Source: Deltaproteobacteria bacterium
Lineage (GTDB): Bacteria > Desulfobacterota > Desulfobacteria > Desulfobacterales > Desulfatibacillaceae
DNA: 10,811 bases
NCBI GenBank assembly: GCA_019308705.1
Contig: JAFDHW010000044.1
Coordinates: forward strand, 1 to 10,811
Direction: 5' to 3'
Every line of letters starts with the position of its first letter. The stretch's first letter is position 1. The notes under the pieces were generated by a model. It had not been told where the DNA came from. It worked only from the letters and a program-made list of their open reading frames with translations, and made no database searches. Below are positions 1 through 5,784 of the stretch, piece by piece. The translations under genes and the position numbers were made by a program.

Positions 1-24
1 GCGTGAATCGGGCTCGCCGGAAGG

Positions 25-146
25 ATGAAAAATTTCGCCGATGTCAGCATTCCTCAAATAAACAGCGTGCATTTTTCAAGGACCCTTCAATTGGCACTTA
101 ACCTGTTTAAATCCATATAAATATTTTATTCGGTGAAATTTTTCAT
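25..146. repeat. Inverted pair of 16-base motifs bracketing the orn promoter
   Basis: ATGAAAAATTTCGCCG at 25-40 and CGGTGAAATTTTTCAT at 131-146 are reverse complements with one mismatch, about 90 bases apart. The right copy contains a small dyad (TGAAA, two bases, TTTCA). They flank the putative promoter, and the right copy lies just downstream of the -10, so two operator half-sites or a looping structure are possible. The function is inferred only. The rest of 1-172 shows no coding region I can support. Confidence 0.5.
91..121 (+). promoter_or_regulatory. Putative sigma-70 promoter upstream of orn
   Basis: A TTGGCA hexamer at 91-96 is followed by AT-rich sequence containing TATAAA at 116-121 (19-base spacer) or CATATA at 114-119 (17-base spacer). 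The surrounding 172 bases are much richer in A+T than the genes, as expected of a promoter region. It would serve the orn - TraB pair. The spacing is not ideal for TATAAA, so the exact -10 is uncertain. Confidence 0.45.
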
Positions 147-172
147 GAATAATTCGGGATAAAGGGGGGGCA

Positions 173-715
173 TTGGACGACCGCCTCATCTGGATGGACC
201 TGGAAATGACAGGTCTGGACCCGGAGGTCCAGGTCATCGTGGAGATCGCCACCGTGGTCACGGACGGGGATCTGAACATCGTGGCCAAGGGGCCGGCTTT
301 GGCCATCTACCACCCCCCGGAGCGGCTGGAGGCCATGGAGGAGTGGTCCCGGTCCCACCACATCGCCTCGGGCCTCATGGACCGCATCCTGGTTTCCAAG
401 GACGACACCGTGCTGGCCGAGCACAAAACCCTGGAGTTTCTGAAGCAGCACTGCGAGCCGGGCAAACACCCCCTGTGCGGAAACTCCGTGTGGCAGGACC
501 GGCGGTTTCTGGTCAAGTACATGCCCGAACTCCACGGTTTTTTGAGCCACCGGGACGTGGACGTGTCCTCGCTGAAGGAGCTTGTCCTGCGCTGGTACCC
601 TCAAATGGAGCCCTTCCACAAAAGAAAGGCCCACACCGCCTTGAGCGACATCATGGAATCCATCAACGAACTGAAATACTACCGGGACACCGTTTTCGTG
701 CGGCCCCCGGCATGA
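173..715 (+). CDS. orn: Oligoribonuclease (3'-5' exoribonuclease, DEDDh)
   Basis: A 180-residue protein, normal for oligoribonuclease, the cytoplasmic exonuclease that finishes RNA decay by hydrolysing 2-5-mers (including pGpG from cyclic-di-GMP breakdown) to nucleotides. The DEDDh residues are visible: D9 and E11 in WMDLEMTGLD, D109 in GNSVWQDRRFL, and H154 and D159 in KAHTALSDI. The ending ELKYYRDTVF is also typical of the family. The start is taken as TTG at 173 because the conserved MDDRLIWMDLE begins there and a G-rich ribosome-binding sequence (AAAGGGGGGG, 161-170) lies immediately upstream; no ATG fits. The stop codon overlaps a possible ATG of the next gene (ATGA, 712-715), suggesting translational coupling. 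The family assignment is very secure. Confidence 0.95.
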   Translation: MDDRLIWMDLEMTGLDPEVQVIVEIATVVTDGDLNIVAKGPALAIYHPPERLEAMEEWSRSHHIASGLMDRILVSKDDTVLAEHKTLEFLKQHCEPGKHPLCGNSVWQDRRFLVKYMPELHGFLSHRDVDVSSLKELVLRWYPQMEPFHKRKAHTALSDIMESINELKYYRDTVFVRPPA

Positions 716-747
716 GTTCCCCCTCCCCCACCCAAGAGAAACCATCC

Positions 748-1917
748 ATGGCCGAAAACGCGGAAGTGACCCGGCTTGCCGCAGGAAACCGGGAAGTGGT
801 GCTCGTGGGCACGGCCCACGTTTCCAAAAAGAGCGCGGACACGGTCTCCCGGGTGATCCGGGAGGAAAACCCGGACACGGTGTGCGTGGAGCTTTGCTCC
901 TCCCGGTACCAGGCCCTGGTGAACCCCGAGGCCTGGCGCGAAATGGACATCGTGCAGGTGGTCAAGGAAAAGAGGGCCCACCTGCTGTTGACCCACCTGT
1001 TGCTGGCGTCCTTCCAGAAGCGCATCGCGGACCGGCTGGGCATCAAGGCCGGCGCGGAGATGCTTTCCGCCATCGAGGCCGCCCAACAGGCCGGGGCCGA
1101 GGTGGTTCCCATCGACCGGGAGATCCGCACCACCCTGGCCCGGGCCTGGGCGTTCATGGGCTGGAAGTCCCGGCTGTCGTTGTTCCGGCAGCTTGCCTTC
1201 TCCTTTGGCGAAGCGGACAAGATCACGGAGGAGGACGTGGAGGCGCTCAAGGAAAAGGACGCCCTGGAGCTCATGTTAAAGGAGCTTGCCGACATCCTCC
1301 CGGAGCTCCGCACCGTGCTCATCGACGAACGGGACCTGGTGCTGGCCCACGGCGCCAAAAACGCCCCCGGCAAAAAGGTGGTGGCCGTGGTGGGCGCGGG
1401 CCACGTGCCGGGCATCAAGAGGAACTGGGAAAAGGACATCGACGTCGGGCCCCTGTGCGCCATGCCGCCCAAGGGGAAACTGGGCGGGGTCGTCAAGTGG
1501 GGCATCCCCGCCTTGGTGGTGGCCCTGGTGGCGGCCGGGTTCTTCCGCGCGGGCACCCGGGGCGGCGTGGAAATGCTCACCTGGTGGGTGGCGGCAAATG
1601 CCGTGTTCGGCGGCCTGGGCGCGCTTGTCGCCCTGGCCCACCCCCTGGCCGTCCTGACCGGCATCGCCGCCGCGCCCATCACCTCGCTGAACCCCATGCT
1701 GGCGGCCGGGTGGTTCGCCGGGCTGGTGGAGGCGGGCCTGCGCAAGCCCAAGGTGCGCGATTTCGAGGCCCTGGGCGCGGACATCGCCTCCTTCCGGGGG
1801 TTCTGGAAAAACCGGGTCACCCGGGTGCTCCTGGTGGTGGCGCTCACCAACCTGGGATCCATGGTGGGCACCGCCGTGGCCCTGCCCGCCATGATCAGCG
1901 TGTTCGGCGGCGGATAG
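748..1917 (+). CDS. TraB/PrgY-family membrane protein
   Basis: From ATG 748 this is 389 residues; an ATG at 712 would add 12 residues and overlap the orn stop. I prefer 748 because MAENAEVTRLAAGNREVVLVGTAHVS resembles the usual family start and AAGAGA at 734-739 could act as a weak ribosome-binding site. Family motifs are GTAHVS (21-26), VELCSSRY (47-54), VVPIDREIRTTLARAW (119-134), ERD (194-196) and GAGHVPGI (216-223). The C-terminal 140 residues hold several hydrophobic segments (about 252-266, 280-326, 358-388), so the protein should be a membrane protein with a soluble N-terminal domain. TraB/PrgY relatives are linked in enterococci to sex-pheromone shutdown and are distantly related to TIKI/GumN metalloprotease-like proteins; the role in this type of bacterium is unknown. 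It is likely cotranscribed with orn. Confidence 0.85.
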   Translation: MAENAEVTRLAAGNREVVLVGTAHVSKKSADTVSRVIREENPDTVCVELCSSRYQALVNPEAWREMDIVQVVKEKRAHLLLTHLLLASFQKRIADRLGIKAGAEMLSAIEAAQQAGAEVVPIDREIRTTLARAWAFMGWKSRLSLFRQLAFSFGEADKITEEDVEALKEKDALELMLKELADILPELRTVLIDERDLVLAHGAKNAPGKKVVAVVGAGHVPGIKRNWEKDIDVGPLCAMPPKGKLGGVVKWGIPALVVALVAAGFFRAGTRGGVEMLTWWVAANAVFGGLGALVALAHPLAVLTGIAAAPITSLNPMLAAGWFAGLVEAGLRKPKVRDFEALGADIASFRGFWKNRVTRVLLVVALTNLGSMVGTAVALPAMISVFGGG

Positions 1918-1931
1918 CGGCCAACGCTTTC

Positions 1932-1960
1932 TTGACACGAGGCCCCCGGTCGTCTATGAC
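1932..1960 (+). promoter_or_regulatory. Putative sigma-70 promoter for the RnfB-GltD fusion gene
   Basis: A consensus TTGACA (1932-1937), a 17-base spacer and TATGAC (1955-1960) lie just after the TraB-family stop. This would leave a 5' leader of about 115 bases before the ATG at 2084. A perfect TATAAT occurs at 2030-2035 in an AT-rich patch closer to the gene, but it has no -35 at a proper distance. Either could be the working promoter. Confidence 0.5.
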
Positions 1961-2083
1961 CCACATGGCCAAAGCCCCGTCCCGGGTTTTGACGTATGCT
2001 TGAATCCACTCGAAATCATTATTAAATAATATAATCTTCTACGGGCCTGACGCCCCAAGCCGGTTTTTCGCGAGGAGTAATCC

Positions 2084-4183
2084 ATGGGTACCGCCTTGTT
2101 GTTCATGCTTGCTTTGGGGGCGGCGCTCGGCCTCATGCTGAGCCTCGCTTCCCGGGTGTTCTACGTGTACGAGGACCCGCGCATCGCCCAGGTGGAGGAC
2201 AAGTTCGCCGGGGCCAACTGCGGCGGGTGCGGGTACACCGGCTGCGCCGCCGCGGCCGCCGCCGTGGTGGCGGGCGAGGCTCCGCCCAACGTGTGCATCG
2301 TGGGCGGGCAGGAATCCGCCGAAAAGGTGGCCGGGATCATGGGCATGGAGGCCGGGGGCGCCGAGCCCGCCCGGACCTACAATTACTGCACCGGCGGCGA
2401 CCGCGCCGAGAACGTCTTTTCGTACCGGGGCGCGCCCTCGTGCAAGGCGCTGGCCGAGCTCTACGGCGGCAAGCTCGTCTGCGAGATCGGCTGCCTGGGC
2501 TTCGGCGACTGCGTGCGGGCCTGTCCCTTCGACGCGGTGCACATGGGGGAACACGGCTACCCGGTGGTGGACGAGGAAAAATGCGTGGCCTGCGGGGCCT
2601 GCGAAAAGGCCTGCCCCAAGCACATCATGCGGGTGAAGAAACGCTCGGAAAAGCTTTTGGAGTTCAACCGCGAGGACGAGTGCCTGGCCCCCTGCCAGCA
2701 GACCTGCCCGGCCCAGATCGACATCCCCAAGTACATTTCCCGGATCCGCGAGGGCGACTACGAGGGAGCGGTCGCCACCATCCGGGAGCGAAACCCCTTC
2801 CTCCTGTCCTGCGGCCGGGTGTGCCCCCATCCCTGCGAGGCCAACTGCCGCCGGGGCGTGGAGGATGAGGCGGTGTCCATCAACCAGCTCAAGCGCTACG
2901 TGGCGGACTACGAGATGAACCAGGGCATGCGGTTCCCCATCTCCAAGGCCCCGGACACGGACAAGCGCGTGGCCGTGGTGGGCGGCGGGCCCGCGGGGCT
3001 CACCTGCGCCTACTTTTTGCGCCGGCTGGGCCACCAGGTCACCCTGTACGAGGCCATGCCCAAGCTGGGCGGCATGCTCCGCTACGGCATCCCCGAGTAC
3101 CGGCTGCCCAAGAAGGTGCTGGACTGGGAGATCGAAGGCATCGTAAACCTGGGCATCGACGTGCACACCAACGTGCGCTTCGGCGAGGACTTTGACTTGA
3201 GCTCCCTGGTGGCCTCGGGCTACCACGCCGTGTTCATGGGCATCGGCGCGTGGAAGGACGCCAACCTGCGCGTGGAGGGCGAAGACCTGCCCGGCTGCTA
3301 CACGGGCATCGATTTCCTGGCCCGCATGGCCAGCGGCGAAAAGGTGCCCATCGGCAAGCGGCCCGTGGTCATCGGCGGCGGCAACACCGCCATCGACTGC
3401 GTGCGGACGCTTATCCGCTCCGGCGCGGAAAAGGTGACCCTGGCCTACCGCCGCACCCGGCAGGAGATGCCCGCCAACGAGGTGGAGATCGTGGCCGCGG
3501 AACACGAGGGCTGCGAGTTCCTCTTTTTGGCCGCGCCCACCCGGGTGATCCCGGATGAAAACGGCAACGCCGCCAAGCTGGAGTACCAGAAGATGAAACT
3601 GGGCGAGCCGGACGCCTCGGGACGCCGGCGGCCCGTGCCTATCGAGGACTCCGAGACGCTCCTGGACGCGGACATGGTCATCTCCGCCATCGGCCAGAAG
3701 CCGGACATCTCCTTCATGGAGGAGGCCAAAAACCGCCTGGCCCAGCTGGCCACCACCCGGTGGAACACCATCGACAACGACCCGGAGACCCTCCAGACCT
3801 CCATCCCCTACGTGTTCACCGCGGGCGACTCCGCCACGGGCCCGGGGCTGGTGGTGGAGGCCATCGGCGGCGGAAGGCGCGCGGCGCGCTCCATCCACCT
3901 GTACATCACGGGCCAGGAGGTCACCGCGCCGCCCAGGCAGCCCAAGAAGATCCCCCTGCCCGCGTCCCGGCTCACCGAACTTTCGGGCATCTTGAAGAAG
4001 CCCCGGGCCGAGATGCCCGAGCTTCCCGTGGCCACCCGCATCACCAGCTTCGCCGAGGTGGACCAGGTGCTCTCCGAAACCGCTGCGCACCAGGAAGCGG
4101 AACGCTGCCTGTGCTGCGGCATCACCTGCTACACGCCGGACACGGCAAGCCGGGGCGGAGAGGAAAAGCAGGCCGCGGCCTGA
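2084..4183 (+). CDS. RnfB-like ferredoxin module fused to GltD/NfnB-type FAD-NAD(P)H oxidoreductase
   Basis: 699 residues, ATG preceded by AGGAG (2073-2077). Residues 3-22 form a hydrophobic N-terminal helix, as in RnfB. C46, C49, C54 and C71 (NCGGCGYTGC) form the RnfB iron-sulfur motif. C133, C137, C143, C147 and C167, C170, C173, C177 form a two-cluster ferredoxin with the RnfB-like phrase GCLGFGDCVRACPFDAVH. From about residue 198 the protein becomes GltD-like: C200, C204, C208 and C243, C247, C251, C255 (iron-sulfur sites), GGGPAG at 300-305 (FAD), GGGN at 431-434 with following VTLAYRRTRQEMPA (NAD(P)H), and a late FAD motif near AGDSATGPGLVVEAI. C675, C677, C678 and C682 form another Cys cluster. 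It should move electrons between NAD(P)H, flavin and low-potential ferredoxin or a membrane partner; the direction and partner are inferred. No other rnf genes lie nearby. Confidence 0.88.
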   Translation: MGTALLFMLALGAALGLMLSLASRVFYVYEDPRIAQVEDKFAGANCGGCGYTGCAAAAAAVVAGEAPPNVCIVGGQESAEKVAGIMGMEAGGAEPARTYNYCTGGDRAENVFSYRGAPSCKALAELYGGKLVCEIGCLGFGDCVRACPFDAVHMGEHGYPVVDEEKCVACGACEKACPKHIMRVKKRSEKLLEFNREDECLAPCQQTCPAQIDIPKYISRIREGDYEGAVATIRERNPFLLSCGRVCPHPCEANCRRGVEDEAVSINQLKRYVADYEMNQGMRFPISKAPDTDKRVAVVGGGPAGLTCAYFLRRLGHQVTLYEAMPKLGGMLRYGIPEYRLPKKVLDWEIEGIVNLGIDVHTNVRFGEDFDLSSLVASGYHAVFMGIGAWKDANLRVEGEDLPGCYTGIDFLARMASGEKVPIGKRPVVIGGGNTAIDCVRTLIRSGAEKVTLAYRRTRQEMPANEVEIVAAEHEGCEFLFLAAPTRVIPDENGNAAKLEYQKMKLGEPDASGRRRPVPIEDSETLLDADMVISAIGQKPDISFMEEAKNRLAQLATTRWNTIDNDPETLQTSIPYVFTAGDSATGPGLVVEAIGGGRRAARSIHLYITGQEVTAPPRQPKKIPLPASRLTELSGILKKPRAEMPELPVATRITSFAEVDQVLSETAAHQEAERCLCCGITCYTPDTASRGGEEKQAAA

Positions 4184-4230
4184 CCGCCGGGGCGAAACCG
4201 GCAACCGCCGCCCCTGACCAAAGACTGCAA

Positions 4231-4270
4231 GACCCGAAGGTTCCCCCGGGGAGCCTCCGGGTCTTTTTTT
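4231..4270 (+). terminator. Intrinsic terminator after the RnfB-GltD fusion gene
   Basis: GACCCGAAGG (4231-4240) pairs with CCTCCGGGTC (4254-4263) over ten positions with one mismatch, closing a 13-base loop, and is followed directly by seven T residues (4264-4270). It lies 47 bases after the stop codon and ends this transcription unit before the outer-membrane protein gene. Confidence 0.9.
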
Positions 4271-4294
4271 GCAGCCGGGCATACCGGCGCAACC

Positions 4295-4324
4295 TTGAAC
4301 AATCACAAAACGTGTGATATTCAA
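4295..4324 (+). promoter_or_regulatory. Dyad overlapping the putative promoter of the omptin-like gene
   Basis: TTGAA, two bases, ATCAC (4295-4306) is mirrored by GTGAT, one base, TTCAA (4314-4324) around a seven-base centre. The left arm begins with TTGAAC (4295-4300), and 17 bases later comes TATTCA (4318-4323), a weak -35/-10 pair. A two-part inverted repeat covering the promoter looks like an operator for a dimeric regulator. The regulator is not identifiable from this window. Confidence 0.45.
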
Positions 4325-4361
4325 ACCTTATTTGAACTTACCTCTTTACGGAGGCACATTC

Positions 4362-5339
4362 ATGAAGACATTCGGGGTTGTCCGAACGTTGGTGCTTTTC
4401 GCGGCCATGGCGGGATTCTGCTCCGTCTCCGGAGCGGCCAGCCTGGACATGGAAGCTGGCGTGGGGTACATGGGCGGGGACGTGACCTTCGAAAGCGGTA
4501 AGTACATCATCGATTCCACGGGTACCACGGCCGCTCCCTTTCCCCAGGCCCGGGCCGAATATCCCCTGGAACTGTTCATGGGCACGGCCAGACTGAACCT
4601 GGAAATCGCCAGCCGTCTTTCCTTCTACGGCAAGGGCATGCTCCCCATCGACGACGGGGACACCCACGTAACCACCACGGAGTGGCTCTATTTGGGGGCC
4701 ATCCGCACCGAGCCCCCTGCCTATTATTCCCGGGCGGACCTGGACACCGACGCCTGGATGGCGGAAGGCGGCATCAGGTTCGACTTCTACCAGTCCTACA
4801 TGCGCAGGCGGGAGGAGCTTTTCCGCAGGAAACCGGATTTCTTCTGGCGCTACGCCATCGGCGCGGGCTACATCCACCGCCACTTCGCGTTCGACGAGAT
4901 GGACTCCTACACCTCCTGGCCCAACAACCCGCTCCTTACCCCCACCACGGTCACCGGCCCCACGGGCACGCACGAGGCGGACGTGGGCATCCCCTACCTG
5001 GAGCTTTCCGGAACCATGGAGTACAAGGACAAGTTCGTCCTGGGCTTCTCCATCGCCGCGTCCACCTTTGTCCACGCGGAGGACAAGCGCGACGACCTGG
5101 TGAACGGCGTAACCTCCAAAGCGAGCTCGGACTGGGACGGCGAGGCGGTCATCGCGAAGATGGGCGTTAAGTACTACATGTCCAAGAACTGGTACGCCTC
5201 GCTCGACGTGGAAGGCAGCCGGATGGAAACAGACGCCGAGGCCAACGTGTACGATCCCAGCGTGGGAGCATACCGCACCGGTTACGTCATCTCCGGCGGG
5301 GACTGGTTCACCGGCCTTTCCCTGGGCTACACGTTCTGA
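4362..5339 (+). CDS. Outer-membrane beta-barrel protein, omptin-like, catalytic dyad not conserved
   Basis: 325 residues from ATG 4362, chosen because GGAGG (4350-4354) lies seven bases upstream and the product begins with a signal peptide (MKTFGVVRTLVLFAAMAG, likely cut after SGA at 25). The rest alternates polar and aromatic residues and ends in GYTF, typical of outer-membrane barrels. Compared from memory with E. coli OmpT, it follows the omptin pattern: RLNLEIASRLSFYGKG resembles the second-strand region, FWRYAIGAGYIHRHFAF the YRLGLMAGYQESRYSF segment, and IPYLELSGTMEYKDKFVLG the MPYIGLTGSYRYEDFELGG segment. The OmpT catalytic positions D83, D85, D210 and H212 appear to correspond to T105, E107, R243 and D245, so the classic protease site is absent. 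It may be a barrel with another role. The omptin link is an alignment by eye; the barrel itself is secure. Confidence 0.7.
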   Translation: MKTFGVVRTLVLFAAMAGFCSVSGAASLDMEAGVGYMGGDVTFESGKYIIDSTGTTAAPFPQARAEYPLELFMGTARLNLEIASRLSFYGKGMLPIDDGDTHVTTTEWLYLGAIRTEPPAYYSRADLDTDAWMAEGGIRFDFYQSYMRRREELFRRKPDFFWRYAIGAGYIHRHFAFDEMDSYTSWPNNPLLTPTTVTGPTGTHEADVGIPYLELSGTMEYKDKFVLGFSIAASTFVHAEDKRDDLVNGVTSKASSDWDGEAVIAKMGVKYYMSKNWYASLDVEGSRMETDAEANVYDPSVGAYRTGYVISGGDWFTGLSLGYTF

Positions 5340-5559
5340 ATCCGCCGGCAGGGCAAACGCATATGAGATTTTCGCGGGCAGGGGCAAGCCGGGGATGGGG
5401 GTCGCCTGAAAGCGGTAACATTCCAGACCTTTTGTGGGTCTTTGTGCCAACCGGCCGTTATTGTTAATGATAACGGTGGGGTGGCATGGAAGACCCCCGG
5501 GCGGACCATGCGTCCCACAAGCTGACGCATATGCGTTTGCCCTGCCTGGAATCCGCCGG
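5338..5559. mobile_element. MITE-like element with 19-bp inverted ends and 11-bp flanking direct repeats
   Basis: GGCAGGGCAAACGCATATG (5347-5365) is repeated as its exact reverse complement at 5528-5546. Outside these lie two identical copies of GAATCCGCCGG at 5338-5348 (starting in the stop codon of the barrel gene, overlapping the left repeat by two bases) and 5549-5559. The roughly 200-base interior has no credible gene. A short non-coding segment with inverted ends inside a direct duplication is the layout of a miniature inverted-repeat transposable element, but an 11-bp target duplication and the unequal outer ends (an extra CCTG at 5545-5548) mean the family cannot be named. Inside is a hairpin at 5455-5476 (CCGTTAT/ATAACGG) of unknown role. 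Confidence 0.55.
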
Positions 5560-5564
5560 AGGGC

Positions 5565-5593
5565 TTGACAGGAGAACGCGAAAGAGGTATCAG
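5565..5593 (+). promoter_or_regulatory. Sigma-70 promoter just right of the MITE-like element
   Basis: Consensus TTGACA (5565-5570), a 17-base spacer and TATCAG (5588-5593). Transcription would start near 5600. It begins five bases after the right-hand GAATCCGCCGG repeat, so it belongs to the flank rather than to the element. Confidence 0.55.
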
Positions 5594-5599
5594 CGCCAA

Positions 5600-5680
5600 A
5601 ACTTCGTAGACGTCTAACGCAAGGTTATGCCAGGCCACACGGGCCATCCCGGCTTTGCTCGGGATGGCCCGTTTCTTTTT
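5600..5680 (+). ncRNA. Candidate small RNA or attenuated leader of the symporter gene
   Basis: The predicted start at about 5600 and the terminator ending at 5680 define a transcript of about 80 bases with no open reading frame of note. It includes the perfect palindrome TAGACGTCTA (5607-5616) and then the strong terminator hairpin. Two readings fit: a free-standing small RNA, or a 5' leader in which transcription of the downstream symporter gene is controlled by premature termination. I see no clear competing antiterminator, and no strong promoter between the terminator and the symporter start. I recognise no known RNA family. Confidence 0.4.
5640..5680 (+). terminator. Strong intrinsic terminator
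   Basis: CGGGCCATCCCG (5640-5651) pairs perfectly with CGGGATGGCCCG (5660-5671) across an eight-base loop and is followed by TTTCTTTTT (5672-5680). The T-rich tract is only on the + strand side, so it acts rightward. The nearest upstream + strand gene ends 300 bases earlier, with a promoter in between. Confidence 0.88.
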
Positions 5681-5784
5681 GGGGAACCCGTCTCGAAAAG
5701 GATTTTTTGCCGCGACGGGCTGCTGGGCGAAAAACCAGGCGACGGGCATGAGAGGCAAAGCCGCTTGATTCGGGGAGGAGAACC

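Noticed and set aside
343..1917. Extended start at 343 for the TraB-family gene
   Set aside because: The first 120 codons lie inside orn in another frame and read as Pro/Arg/Gly-rich noise. Real family sequence starts near 748.
663..2009. Minus-strand frame of 448 codons opposite the TraB-family gene
   Set aside because: Ser/Arg/Ala-rich, no recognisable motif, and fully overlapped by a well-supported gene.
2030..2035. Perfect TATAAT as the main promoter of the RnfB-GltD gene
   Set aside because: TTGACG (1989-1994) and TTGAAT (2000-2005) are 35 and 24 bases away, too far for a normal spacer. It is mentioned only as an alternative to the better-spaced promoter at 1932-1960.
2039..4324. Very long minus-strand open frame (761 codons) opposite the RnfB-GltD gene
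   Set aside because: It is a by-product of GC-rich codon use on the other strand. Its translation is low-complexity, His/Gly/Val-rich and resembles no family, while the + strand frame has clear Cys and nucleotide-binding motifs.
5425..5441. AGACC/GGTCT hairpin as a terminator for the omptin-like gene
   Set aside because: The stem is only five base pairs and the T tract after it is short (TTT), inside the MITE-like element; too weak to call.
4338..5450. Minus-strand frame of 370 codons opposite the omptin-like gene
   Set aside because: Its translation is Val/Gly/His-rich shadow sequence, and the + strand product has a signal peptide, ribosome-binding site and barrel ending.
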